Assembly (NCBI GenBank): GCA_032433765.1
Contig: JAVIAB010000049.1
Span: 18,922,406 to 18,986,405 of the forward strand
Source of the DNA: Megaustenia siamemsis
Lineage: Eukaryota; Mollusca; Gastropoda; Stylommatophora; Ariophantidae
Length of the DNA stretch: 64,000 bases
Direction of reading: 5' to 3'
The notes beneath the pieces are model-generated. The model was not told the origin of the DNA, searched no databases, and was given only the letters and a program-made list of their open reading frames with translations. The number at the start of each line of letters is the position of its first letter. Position 1 is the stretch's first letter. Below, one piece after another: positions 22,711-33,420 of the stretch. The translations under genes and the position numbers were made by a program.

Positions 22711-23324
22711 TATATATGGGGATACATATACAGTATATGAGCGTGTATATATACATATGTATGTATATATGTATGTATTTATACAGGTCTGTGTGTTCTC
22801 AAACGGTTGGATATACGTAGATACGTCTAGACGTTGCCAGTGGCTATAGTTGAGATAACCTATACAATTACTACCCCCCCCATATTTTTAGTATCCTTCC
22901 ATTTGTGTTTTGACCCTCCAATTAGCTGGTCAACTACACCTTGTATCCTGCGCGGGTTACCCCTCGTTCATTTTCCTTCTGGCCACAGCACATTACACAG
23001 GGAAGACATTTTCATTTCTCATTCTAGTTTGAAATTATTTTGTTTTTGATACTTTATTATTAGTTAGCTACGTAGGGCTAATTTGATTTACTTACATATC
23101 TGTGTTGTTTATTGTTCCTGCTGAAGGCCTATTCTGCTGAAACGTCGTTCAAATTTGTGTCGTCTATCAATCCTGTAAAGCTTTTACAATACCATTGTTT
23201 TCTTTCTTTTTTTTTTCATTTCATTTCGCTTTTACAATCAGCTTTACTGCTGCTTCGCTTTTTTTATGCATTTATTTGTCTTGAGCCCTTACGTTCAAGA
23301 AAGGAATATATGAGATTTGTTTGT
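22711..23324. other. Intron; TA-rich stretch and a hammerhead-like/Penelope-like motif
   Basis: 22705-22780 is TATA/GTAT-rich. 23117-23147 contains CCTGCTGAAGGCC followed by TGAAACGTCG, which resembles the CTGATGAAGGCC...CGAAAC core of the hammerhead ribozymes reported in Penelope-like elements, but with changed core positions. No Penelope RT frame is seen. Confidence 0.4.
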
Positions 23325-23912
23325 TGAAGAACTATATGTTGTGAGTAGATGGAAAGTTGATCTTATATGTTTGTTGAAGAACTATATGTTGTGAGTAGAA
23401 GAAAACTTGATCTAATATGTTTGTTCAAGAACTATATGTTGTAAGTAGATGGAAAGTTGATCTAATATGTTTGTTGAAGAACTATATGATGGGAGTAGAT
23501 AAAAAGTTGATCTAATATGTTTGTTGAAGAACTATATGTTGTGAGTAGATGTAAAGTTGATCTAATATGTTTGTTGAAAAACTATATGTTGTGAGTAGAT
23601 GTAAAGTTGATCTAATATGTTTGTTGAAAAACTATATGTTGTGAGTAGATGGACAGTTGATCTAATATGTTAGTTTAAGAACTATATGTTATGAGTAGAT
23701 GGAATGTTGATCTAATATGTTTGTTGAAGAACTATATGTTGTGAGTAGATGGAAAGTTGATTTATATGTTTGTTGAAGAACTATATGTTGTGAGTAGATG
23801 GAAAGTTGATCTAATATGTTTGTTGAAAAACTATATGTTGTGAGTAGGTGGAAAGTTGATCTAATATGTTTGTTGAAGAACTATATGTTGTGAGTAGATG
23901 GAATGTTGATCC
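23325..23912 (+). repeat. ~50-bp minisatellite (~12 copies)
   Basis: The unit includes GTTTGTTGAAGAACTATATG and TTGTGAGTAGATGGAAAGTT. It ends about 30 bp before the acceptor of exon B1b. Confidence 0.95.
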
Positions 23913-23942
23913 ATTTAATCTTCCCATCCTGCAATGGAACAG

Positions 23943-24060
23943 GAAATGACAGCAGACTATATCATTTGTAAGGATCAGCGTGTGATGGGAACTGGGTCCT
24001 GTTCTAGTGGACACATCTTTGATATCAGGACACTGACATGTACTGACATGGTCTACCCAG
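23943..24060 (+). CDS. Exon B1b: second half of type-B module
   Basis: The acceptor AACAG lies at 23938-23942 (phase 0, matching exon B1a), and the donor GTATGT at 24061 is in phase 1. It encodes EMTADYIICKDQ, then GTGSCSSGHIFDIRTLTC and DMVYP. The final C-x12-C matches the C4-C5 spacing of CBM14 modules. Joined to 12723-12829 it gives one complete B module equivalent to the single-exon modules at 30706 and 44779. Confidence 0.82.
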
Positions 24061-24271
24061 GTATGTGTAGCTCACTGGATGTGTCAAGATAAACAAAATA
24101 TTTGAAGAATGATTTCAACAATTAATACTTTTGTTCTTGCAGGTAATATAGCTTCTCTTATTTAAACAATTGGAAGAACTATTTACACAATTACTGGGGT
24201 TATTCAGACAATTATCCTGTTTTCTTCTTATAATAATGTAAGAAAAAGCTAAAGAAGTATGAATAGTAAGA
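24061..24271. other. Intron, nothing recognised
   Basis: AT-rich; no repeat or frame noted. Confidence 0.6.
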
Positions 24272-25255
24272 AAATAGAAGTAATGGTCATATCGAAGAAA
24301 CAATCATCACGAGCATGCAGCATAAAAGTAAACGAGACAAATCTGAAAGCGCAACGCGTCAAATACTTGGGCACAATAATAACATCAGATGGAAGATGCA
24401 CCAAAGATATAAAAGTAGAATAGCTCAGATCAAAATCATCATGATCATGTGCCGTAATGATTGATAATGGCGATCATGTCCTTCCACAGTCTTCTATCCA
24501 CAGTGCATCGTATGAGTTCTGTTGTTGACTGTTTTCCATGCCATGACACCAAGCTATCCAGTATTTTCTCTCTTTCTCGTCCGCGATCTCTCTTTCCTTT
24601 TATTTTGCCAGTTGTAACCAAGTGTTCCAACTTTCCTCTTCTCATGATGTGCCCAAAAAATGTTGATTGCTTCTTTCTGATGTTGTTTAAGAGCTCCCTT
24701 TTTGTGTTCGCCTCTTTTGAACTTTCTCATTGGTCTTTTTAGCTCAGATCAAAATAGCGTTTCAGAAAATGAAAAGTGTCTTATGCAGCAAATCTATGTC
24801 AATAGAAGTGAGAAAGAGAGTTTATCGGTGCTATATAGAACCAATTCTGACATATGGATATGGATCATGGACAGTAGACAAACAAATGAAAAGACGATTA
24901 AAGGCCACAGAAATGTGAATTTTCAGAAGAATGTTGAAAGTTCCCTGGACATCTAAAAAGACTAATGAGAAAGTTCTCAAAGAGGCCAACACAAAAAGGG
25001 AGCTCCTGAGAAACATTCGAAAGAAACAATCACCATTTTTCGGGCACATCATGAGAAGAGGAAAGTTTATATACTTGGTTTCAACTGGCAAAATGCAGAT
25101 AAAGAGAGATTGCAGACTACAAAGAGAGAAGATACTAGATAGCTTGGTGTCATGGCATGGAAAACAGTCAATAACAGAATTGGTACGATGCACGATGAAT
25201 AGATTTTTGTACAAGGACATGATCGCATACGCCAACCGATATGGCACATGATGAT
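24272..25255 (+). mobile_element. LINE-A fragment, interrupted by an antisense LINE-A
   Basis: SKKIEVMVISKKQSS (24266-24310) leads to KYLGTIITSDGR (24362). It breaks at 24437, resumes at 24741-24755 (AQIKIAFQKMK), and continues through SLDIxKKTNEKVLKEANTKREL and GHIMRRGKFIYLVSTGK to the CACATGATGATG tail at 25246-25255. A TGA at 24916 and other lesions make it non-functional. Confidence 0.88.
24437..24740 (-). mobile_element. LINE-A, 304-bp 5'-truncated insertion with 15-bp TSD
   Basis: It is flanked by AGCTCAGATCAAAAT at 24422-24436 and 24741-24755, perfect copies of the host LINE sequence. The minus strand reads from KKTNE / KREL to the GATCATGATG tail at its left end. Confidence 0.93.
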
Positions 25256-25439
25256 GCAGATCAAAGGAAGTAAAATTATTATTATTTATTTATTCCTTAC
25301 AAAATAATAAAACTAATGTTTAATAGGAAAAGTTACTGTTGAGACAATATTTCCATTTCAGTCAAACGAGGAACTATTTAAACAATCGTTAGTATAATAG
25401 ACAATGTCTTTTAAAATACTTATTTGACAATTTATGTAA
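25256..25439. other. Short AT-rich spacer between LINEs
   Basis: Contains ATTATTATTTATTTATT; nothing else is seen. Confidence 0.6.
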
Positions 25440-26010
25440 AACAATTGACTGAATTTTTTCAACAATTGTATCTGGGAAATGTGTTAACTACAGACGGTAG
25501 ATATACAACAGAGGTGAGATGCCGAATGTCTCAGGCAAAAGCAGCTTTCCAAAAAACGAGGAAGATACTGTACGATCCATATTTGACAATAGAAACAAGA
25601 CAAAGAGTTCTTAAATGTTATGTAGAGCCAGTTTTAACATATAGATGTGAATCATGGACAATGGAACAACAGACAAGAAAATCACTGGAGTCTGTAGAAA
25701 TGTGATTTTACAGAAGAATGTTGAGAATATCATGGACAGCTAAGAAGAGTAATGAAGACGTTCTGAAAGAGGTCAAAGTAAAAAGAGAGCTAATTTCCAA
25801 TATTAGGAAGAGACAATCATCATTCTTTGGCCATGTAACGAGAAGAGAACAACTGGAATATATTGTGACAACTGGGAAAAATGAGGGACGAAGAGATAGA
25901 GGGAAACAAAGAGAAAACAAACCAGACAGCTTAAGAGAATGGCTTGGCAGAAGGTTAGCAACAAAAATAATAAATAACTGTCGTGATCAAAAGTTGAGGA
26001 GAGACTAAGT
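25440..26010 (+). mobile_element. LINE-B fragment with the intact ancestor of the 25-bp satellite
   Basis: It reads LGNVLTTDGRYTTEVRCRMS (about 25472-25532), KCYVEPVLTYRCESW, a TGA at 25703, then MLRISWTAKKSNE, FFGHVTRREQLE and PDSLREWLGRRLATK. The DNA for DGRYTTEVR (GACGGTAGATATACAACAGA at 25492) is the single-copy counterpart of the 25-bp arrays elsewhere. Confidence 0.88.
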
Positions 26011-26024
26011 AATTAAAAAATTAA

Positions 26025-26270
26025 AGAGCCCCCGTCACGCCAAGTGGCGTAAGTGGAATATGGTGTTAGTGACCTTACATTTTACAGACCTTCAGCACAT
26101 GATTTTTGGGGTAATGTGGTCGGTATTACGCCCGTGCTGCTATACTTTCCCAGAAAAATCCTGTACCCATTTAAAGCTGGGTGAACCCAGAAGCCGTCGG
26201 TTCGGATTGAACCCTACCCCTTGTCCTTTGTAGTCCAATTCACTAACCACTGAGCTATCGCGGCTCTCAA
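26025..26270 (-). mobile_element. SINE-3 (tRNA-derived)
   Basis: The minus strand starts with GAGAGCCGCGATAGCTCAGTG (box A TAGCTCAGTGG), then has GGTAGGGTTCAATCC (box B region), and a body ending CGCCACTTGGCGTGACGGGG followed by a CTTTAATTTTT tail. Five copies occur in the window; 32464-32722 defines the full length. Confidence 0.85.
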
Positions 26271-26368
26271 AAGGCAAGTAGACTAAACTATATTTGGTCA
26301 ACAGTTGTACAATTCTTCAGTGTTTCATTTTCAGCGGTTTTCAAGTTTCAATTCTTAACTGTCTCCAG

Positions 26369-26569
26369 TGTCTCTTATTGAATACTGCTCCAAGTACCAG
26401 ATGGGCCGTGTTCAGAACCCTCGTAACTGTGCGCAGTACTATGACTGTGCCATCTCAATGTCAGAGGTCACAGAATGCACCTATCCTGACCTCTACGATA
26501 CCACATCGCACCTGTGCCTGCCCTACAACCAGGTCAGCTGTGCTGGGAGGCCTGTCTTCTTGGAACCAT
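26369..26569 (+). CDS. Exon A1: CBM14/peritrophin-A chitin-binding module
   Basis: The acceptor is GTCTCCAG at 26361-26368 and the donor GTATGT at 26570, phase 1 to phase 1 (201 nt). It encodes the canonical six-cysteine pattern: EYCSKY, NCAQYYDC (C-x5-C), ECTYPDLYDTTSHLC (C-x12-C) and QVSC. Known family role: binding chitin in peritrophic matrix, cuticle or shell matrix, outside the cell. The donor is the first element of the adjacent 33-bp array. Confidence 0.93.
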
Positions 26570-29217
26570 GTATGTTCTTGCGTTTTCTTTACAAACTTGC
26601 ATGTATGTTCTTGCGTTTTCTTTACAAACGTGCATGTGTGTTCTTGTGTTTTCTTTACAAACTTGCATGTTTGTTCTTGTGTTATCTTTACAAACTTGCA
26701 TGTGTGTTCTTGTGTTTTCTTTACAAACCTGCATGTGTGTTCTTGTGTTATCTTTCCAAACTTGCAGGTGTGTTCTTGTGTTATCTTTACAAACTTACAT
26801 GTATGTTCTTGTGTTTTCTTTACAAAGTTGCATGTGTGTTCTTGTGTTTTCTTTACAAAGTTGCATGTGTGTTCTTGTGTTTTCCTCACAAACTTGCATG
26901 TGTTCTTGTGTTTTCCTCACAAACTTGCAGGTATGTTCTTGTGTTTTCTTTACAAACTTGCATGTGTGTTCTTGTGTTTTCTTTACAAACTTGCATGTGT
27001 GTTCTTGTGTTTTCTTTACAAACCTGCATGTGTGTTCTTGTGTTTTCCTCACAAACTTGTATGTATGTTCTTGTGTTTTCCTCACAAACTTGCATGTGTG
27101 TTCTTGTGTTTTCTTTACAAACTTGCATATTTGTTCTTGTGTTTTCTTTACAAACTTGCATGTGTGTTCTTGTGTTTTCCTCACAAACTTGCATGTATGT
27201 TCTTGTGTTTTCTTTATAAACTTGCATGTATGTTCTTGTGTTTTCTTTACAAACTTGCATGTATGTTCTTGTGTTTTCTTTCCAAACTTGCATGTGTGTT
27301 CTTGTGTTTTCTTTACAAACTTGCATGTATGTTCTTGTGTTTTCTTTCCAAACTTGCAGGTGTGTTCTTGTGTTTTCTTTACAAACTTGCATGTATGTTC
27401 TTGTGTTTTCTTTACAAACTTGCATGTATGTTCTTGTGTTTTCTTTCCAAACTTGCAGGTGTGTTCTTGTGTTTTCTTTCCAAACTTGCATGTGTGTTCT
27501 TGTGTTTTCTTTACAAACTTGCATGTGTGTTCTTGTGTTTTCTTTACAAAGTTGCAGGTGTGTTCTTGTGTTTTCTTCACAAACTTGCATGTATGTTCTT
27601 GTGTTTTCTTTACAAAGCTACATGTATGTTCTTGTGTTTTCTTTACAAAGTTGCAGGTGTGTTCTTGTGTTTTCTTCACAAACTTGCATGTATGTTCTTG
27701 TGTTTTCTTTACAAAGCTACATGTATGTTCTTGTGTTTTCTTTACAAAGCTACATGTATGTTCTTGTGTTTTCTTTACAAACTTGCATGTGTGTTCTTGT
27801 GTTTTCTTCACAAACTTGCATGTATGTTCTTGTGTTTTCTTTACAAAGCTACATGTATGTTCTTGTGTTTTCTTTACAAACCTGCATGTATGTTCTTGTG
27901 TTTTCTTTACAAACCTGCATGTATGTTCTTGTGTTTTCTTCACAAACTTGCATGTATGTTCTTGTGTTTTCTTTACAAACCTACATGTATGTTCTTGTGT
28001 TTTCTTTACAAACCTACATGTATGTTCTTGTGTTTTCTTTACAAACCTGCATGTATGTTCTTGTGTTTTCTTTACAAACCTACATGTATGTTCTTGTGTT
28101 TTCTTTACAAACCTACATGTATGTTCTTGTGTTTTCTTTACAAACCTGCATGTATGTTCTTGTGTTTTCTTTACAAACCTGCATGTATGTTCTTGTGTTT
28201 TCTTTACAAACCTACATGTATGTTCTTGTGTTTTCTTTACAAACCTGCATGTATGTTCTTGTGTTTTCTTTACAAACCTACATGTATGTTCTTGTGTTTT
28301 CTTTACAAACCTACATGTATGTTCTTGTGTTTTCTTTACAAACCTACATGTATGTTCTTGTGTTTTCTTTACAAACCTACATGTATGTTCTTGTGTTTTC
28401 TTTACAAACCTACATGTATGTTCTTGTGTTTTCTTTACAAACCTACATGTATGTTCTTGTGTTTTCTTTACAAACCTACATGTATGTTCTTGTGTTTTCT
28501 TTACAAACCTGCATGCATGTTCTTGTGTTTTCTTTACAAACCTACATGTATGTTCTTGTGTTTTCTTTACAAACCTGCATGCATGTTCTTGTGTTTTCTT
28601 TACAAACCTACATGTATGTTCTTGTGTTTTCTTTACAAACCTACATGTATGTTCTTGTGTTTTCTTTACAAACCTACATGTATGTTCTTGTGTTTTCTTT
28701 ACAAACCTGCATGTATGTTCTTGTGTTTTCTTTACAAACCTGCATGTATGTTCTTGTGTTTTCTTTACAAACCTACATGTATGTTCTTGTGTTTTCTTTA
28801 CAAACCTGCATGTATGTTCTTGTGTTTTCTTTACAAACCAACATGTATGTTCTTGTGTTTTCTTTACAAACCTACATGTATGTTCTTGTGTTTTCTTTAC
28901 AAACCTGCATGCATGTTCTTGTGTTTTCTTTACAAACCTGCATGCATGTTCTTGTGTTTTCTTTACAAACCTACATGTATGTTCTTGTGTTTTCTTTACA
29001 AACCTACATGCATGTTCTTGTGTTTTCTTTACAAACCTGCATGTATGTTCTTGTGTTTTCTTTACAAACCTACATGCATGTTCTTGTGTTTTCTTTACAA
29101 ACCTACATGTATGTTCTTGTGTTTTCTTTACAAACCTACATGTATGTTCTTGTGTTTTCTTTACAAACCTACATGTATGTTCTTGTGTTTTCTTTACAAA
29201 CCTACATGTATGTTCTT
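26570..29217 (+). repeat. 33-bp minisatellite (~80 copies) repeating the exon A1 splice donor
   Basis: The unit begins GTATGTTCTTGTGTTTTCTT and continues TACAAACYTRCAT. The first unit starts exactly at the exon's CCAT|GTATGT donor, so each unit carries a copy of CATGTATGTT. As 33 is 11 codons and the unit lacks stops in several frames, the array creates very long chance ORFs in four frames, the longest 1033 codons. Units become more uniform (ACCTACATGTATG) toward 28000-29200. Confidence 0.95.
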
Positions 29218-29239
29218 TCTAATCTTCTGTTACTATAAT

Positions 29240-29690
29240 TGTTACTATCTTGTTACCGTTTTAAACTTGTGTTGTGGCGCCTCCCATCACCAGAGCTGGA
29301 AGTTGTCAGCGACCCACAGCTCATGGCTTGCGCCAGGATCGGTGAACCAGAACCCATCCAGACCCTGCTCCACCTCTCCGCGGTGCCTCCAGTAACAGAC
29401 TAACCTGTCTAGTCTGGCCAAGCGTGCAGGGATCGAAGAGGGAAGACAACCCGGTACTCAAAAATGTCGTGCTGGAGTCGGATGTGTTGGGCCGAAAGGC
29501 GCAAATATAACAGTTATACTGCAAACCACAACACAATGCAGACACGTCCACTACGTCCTTGCAAGGGCGGTTGATGACGAGGAATATTCTAGTCTACCAT
29601 GATACTCTAGAATACTTTAGTCATCGGGCGAACGCAACCAACCAACCAACCAACCAACCAACCAACCAACCAACCAACCAACCAACCAAC
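29240..29690 (+). mobile_element. Dispersed repeat R with (CCAA)n tail
   Basis: It is the inverted counterpart of 63270-63690: both contain CAGCTGGTG-type CCACAGC, GGTACTCAAAAATGTCGTGC, GGGCCGAAAGGCGCAAATAT and TAGAATACTTTAGTCAT. It ends in about 14 CCAA/AACC units (29637-29692). The tail and truncation suggest a retrotransposed element, perhaps a LINE 3' UTR or SINE. Confidence 0.75.
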
Positions 29691-29820
29691 CAAATTTGAG
29701 TTTTGGGGAGGACGTGGAATGATTTGAAGAAAATGGCACACAACAAGATGGCTTGGAAACTGTTTCCGGTTTGTTTTCTGTGGGGTTGAAAAGCTGAAGA
29801 AGAGAAATGTGTACAAAGTA
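29691..29820. other. Intron, nothing recognised
   Basis: No features noted. Confidence 0.5.
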
Positions 29821-30364
29821 AGATCTCATTAATTACATCTCATTAATAACATCTTATTAATAACCATCTTATTAAAAACATCTCATTAATTACATCTCAT
29901 TAATAACATCTCATTAATACCATCTCATTAATACCATCTCATTAATAACATCTCATTAATAGCATCTCATTAAAACATCTCATTAATACCATCTCATTAA
30001 TAACATCTCATTAATAGCATCTCATTAAAACATCTCATTAATAGCATCTCATTAAAACATCTCATTAATAACATCTCATTAAAACATCTACTTAATAACC
30101 ATCTCATTAAACATCTAATTAATAAATATATAATTAAACATCTCATTAATAACAATCTCATTAATAGATATCTCATTAATAAACATCTCATTAATAAACA
30201 TCTCATTAATAGATATCTCATTGATAAACATCTAATTAAAAAACACCTTAATTATAAACAATGTTAATAAACATCTCATTAATAAACACCTCTGTTATAA
30301 ACAACATTAATAAACATCCCACTAATAGACGACTCATTAATAAACACCTGATTAATAAACAGCC
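29821..30364 (+). repeat. Irregular ~13-16-bp array (CATCTCATTAATAA)
   Basis: About 35 degenerate units of CATCTCATTAATAAC with length variation; the later units (30230-30360) decay to AAACACC/AAACATC forms. Confidence 0.9.
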
Positions 30365-30645
30365 CGTGTGTTACCGGGGCCCCATTATGTGGGATGTAAA
30401 GAATAGTGACACTGTGACCTTCCAGGCATCTCGTATGAGGCGACTAAGGAGGTTGATCGATGGCTTGACAAGCTGTCATTGTTAAAAGCATTGTTATGGA
30501 AACAGAGCCATAGATTCTAGAAGCAGTGATCTCTGCAATATGTGCCATTTTGGCACGCAAGGTTTCTATTTTTGAGATTGTGGTTCTGCCCTATGTGCCG
30601 TCTTCGGCTCGAAAGGACAATAGATAGATAGATTACTAAACACCT
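30365..30645 (+). mobile_element. LINE-E-type 3' UTR/tail with (GATA)n
   Basis: No coding sequence is recognised. It ends with GCCCTATGTGCCGTCTTCGG, then CTCGAAAGGACAATAGATAG and ATAGAT, the same 3' terminus as the LINE-E insertion at 49380-49436. Confidence 0.65.
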
Positions 30646-30705
30646 CATTAATATAACAAATTTGACAAATGAATTTACTGTGTTTCTGTTTTTTCCTGCA
30701 AAAAG

Positions 30706-30912
30706 GTGACAGTTTTACCTTCTGCCCAGTGCAGCCCTGCCCATACTGTAACTCCGCCTACCCATCATGTGTTGGCCGTAACGGCGCCACTGGTGGCTTT
30801 CGTTTTGAAGCGTCCATGTATTACAAGTGTGAAAACAACCGCCTTAAGCTGAAGTACTGTCAGACGACATTTAACTGGACAGCCAGGACCTGTAATGAGC
30901 TCAATAGTCCTG
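30706..30912 (+). CDS. Exon B2: complete type-B cysteine-rich module
   Basis: The acceptor is CTGCAAAAAG (ends 30705) and the donor GTATGT at 30913, phase 1 to 1 (207 nt). It encodes GDSFTFCPVQPCPYCNSAYP then SC, later YYKC, KYC and a C-x10-C (CQTTFNWTARTC). The last three cysteines follow CBM14 C3-C4-C5 spacing, while the N-terminal C-x4-C-x2-C-x6-C cluster is not part of CBM14. Probably a divergent chitin-binding or related extracellular module; function is inferred. Confidence 0.88.
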
Positions 30913-30936
30913 GTATGTGGTCATGGTCAGGTCAGT

Positions 30937-32463
30937 CCGGGAGAATTAATTGTTAGGAGTGACATAACGTTATACAATAGAGCAGTAAAGCTGGTGGTAG
31001 GGAGAATTAATTGTTAGGAGTGACATAACGTTATACAAGAGAGAAGTAAAGCTGGTGGTAGGGAGAATTAATTGTTAGGAGTGACATAACGTTATACAAG
31101 AGAGAAGTAAAGCTGGTGGTAGGGAGAATTAATTGTTAGGAGTGACATAACGTTATACAAGAGAGCAGTAAAACTGGTGGTAGGGAGAATTAATTGTTAA
31201 GAGTGACATAACGTTATACAAGAGTGCAGTAAAACTGGTGGTAGGGAGAATTAATTGTTAGGAGTGACATAACGTTATACAAGAGAGCAGTGAAGCTGGT
31301 GGTAGGGAGAATTAATTGTAAGGAGTGACATAACGTTATACAAGAGAGCAGTAAAGCTGATGGTAGGGAGAATTAATTGTTAGGAGTGACATAACGTTAT
31401 ACAAGAGAGCAGTAAAGCTGGTGGTAGGGAGAATTAATTGTTAGGAGTGACATAACGTTATACAAGAGAGCAGTAAAGCTGGTGGTAGGGAGAATTAATT
31501 GTTAGGAGTGACATAACGTTATACAAGAGAGTGGTAAAGCTGGTGGTAGGGAGAATTAATTGTTAGGAGTGACATAACGTTATACAAGAGAGAAGTAAAG
31601 CAAGTGGTGATGAAAATTAATTGTTAGGAGTGACATACCGTTATACAAGAGAGTGGTAAAGCTGGTGGTAGGGAGAATTAATTGTTAGGAGTGACATAAC
31701 GTTATACAAGAGAGCATTAAAGCTGGTGGTAGGGAGAATTAATTGTTAGGAGTGACATAACGTTATACAAGAGAGTGGTAAAGCTGGTGGTAGGGAGAAT
31801 TAATTGTTAGGAGTGACATAACGTTATACAAGAGAGAAGTAAAGCAAGTGGTGATGAAAATTAATTGTAAGGAGTGACATACCGTTATACAAGAGAGTGG
31901 TAAAGCTGGTGGTAGGGAGAATTAATTGTTAGGAGTGACATAACGTTATACAAGAGAGCATTAAAGCTGGTGGTAGGGAGAATTAATTGTTAGGAGTGAC
32001 ATAACGTTATACAAGAGAGCAGTGAAGCTGGTGGTAGAGAGAATTAATTGTAAGGAGTGACATAACGTTATACAAGAGAGTGGTAAAGCTGGTGGTAGGG
32101 AGAATAAATTGTTAGGAGTGACATAACGTTATACAAGAGAGCAGTGAAGCTGGTGGTAGGGAGAATTAATTGTAAGGAGTGACATACCGTTATACAAGAG
32201 AGCAGTAAAGCTGGTGGTAGGGAGAATTAATTGTTAGGAGTGACATAACGTTATACAAGAGAGCAGTAAAGCTGGTGGTAGGGAGAATTAATTGTTAGGA
32301 GTGACATAACGTTATACAAGAGAGCAGTAAAGCTGGTGGTAGGGAGAATTAATTGTAAGGAGTGACATAACGTTATACAAGAGAGCAGTAAAGCTGGTGG
32401 TAGGGAGAATTAATTGTAAGGAGTGACATAACGTTATACAAGAGAGCAGTAAAGCTGGTGGTA
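30937..32463 (+). repeat. 61-bp minisatellite (25 copies)
   Basis: The unit includes GGGAGAATTAATTGTTAGGA, GTGACATAACGTTATACAAG and AGCAGTAAAGCTGGTGGTA. It starts about 24 bp after the exon B2 donor. Variant blocks (AGCAAGTGGTGATGAAAATT) recur at 31600 and 31845, indicating a ~240-bp higher-order duplication. Confidence 0.95.
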
Positions 32464-32722
32464 AAAGTAAAGTAAAGATCCCCCGTCACGCCAAGTGGCG
32501 TATAGAGAATATTGTGTTAGTGACCATAAATTTTACAAACCTTCAGCACACGATTTTTGGGGTAATGTGGTCGGTATTACGCCCGTGCCGCTTTACTTTC
32601 TTAGAAAAAAAATCTGGTACTTATTTAAGGCTGGGTGAACCTGGAAGCCGTCGGTCGGGATCGAACCCTACCTCTAGTCCTTTGTAGTCCAGTTCACTAA
32701 CCACTGAGCTATCGCGACTCCC
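32464..32722 (-). mobile_element. SINE-3, full length with 13-bp TSD, inserted in the 61-bp array
   Basis: The TSD AAAGCTGGTGGTA lies at 32451-32463 and 32723-32735, so both copies are array sequence. The minus strand reads GGGAGTCGCGATAGCTCAGT (box A), GGTAGGGTTCGATCCC (box B), a CCGACCACATTACCCCAAAA body, CGCCACTTGGCGTGACGGGG and a (TTTAC)n tail. The element is 259 bp. Confidence 0.95.
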
Positions 32723-32794
32723 AAAGCTGGTGGTAGAGAGAATAAATTGAAAACAGATGATGTGTTTCAGCATCGAGTATAAATTCTTTTGACA

Positions 32795-33265
32795 TAATTC
32801 AAGTGATGTTAATAGAAGTGAAAAAGAGAGTTCATCTGTGTCTAAATAGAACAATTCTGACCCATGGATGCGAATCATGGACAATAGATAACCAAATGAA
32901 AAGACGATTAGAGGCCACAGAGATGGGATTTCTCAGAAGAATGTTGAAAGTTCTCTTGACAGTTAAAATGACCAATGAGGAAATTCTCAAAGAGGCCAAC
33001 ACAAAAAGGGAGCTTCAAAGAAATATCAGAAAGAAACAAATAACATTGTTCGGGCACTACTTGAGGAGAGGGAAAGTGTAATACTTAGTTCCAAATGGCA
33101 AAATACAGGGATAGAGAGATCGCGGTCGACAAAGAGAGGGGATAGCTTGGTGTCATGGCATGGAAAACAGTCAACAGCAGAATTGATACGATGTACTGTG
33201 GATAGAAGATTGTGGAAGGACATGATCGCCTACGCCAATCGGAATGGCAAATGATGATGATGATG
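32795..33265 (+). mobile_element. LINE-A 3' fragment
   Basis: It reads VKKRVHLCLNRTILTHGCES, MGFLRRMLKVLL and ANTKRELQRNIRKKQ, stops at 33080, and continues with decayed RDRGRQRE and WHGKQSTAELIRC. The tail is (ATG)n at 33251-33265. Confidence 0.85.
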
Positions 33266-33420
33266 ATCAGGTCTCTCCACAACTTCAGTCTCTACAATTG
33301 TTTATCTTTTCTGTTTTTGACCTCTCACCGAACCAATCTCATTGGTTGTATCTTTTCTCTGTTTTCCCTTATCTATTCCTTTTTTTTCATTTGTCTCAAA
33401 ATGTTGTAGCTGTTACAACA
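33266..33420 (-). mobile_element. LINE-B 3' end, tail-to-tail with the LINE-A
   Basis: GGTCTCTCCACAACTTCAGT resembles the antisense LINE-B 3' end seen at 45105, so two LINEs of opposite orientation share one GATGATG tail. Confidence 0.6.

Noticed and set aside
26294..29395. Open frame of 1033 codons and two others of 670-902 codons
   Set aside because: Produced by a stop-free 33-bp intronic array; only the first part (26369-26569) is a real exon. Translation is monotonous Cys/Phe/Leu repeat in several frames at once.
29607..29829. Frames with GWLV repeats (WLVGWLVGWLVG)
   Set aside because: Translation of a (CCAA)n tail on the minus strand.
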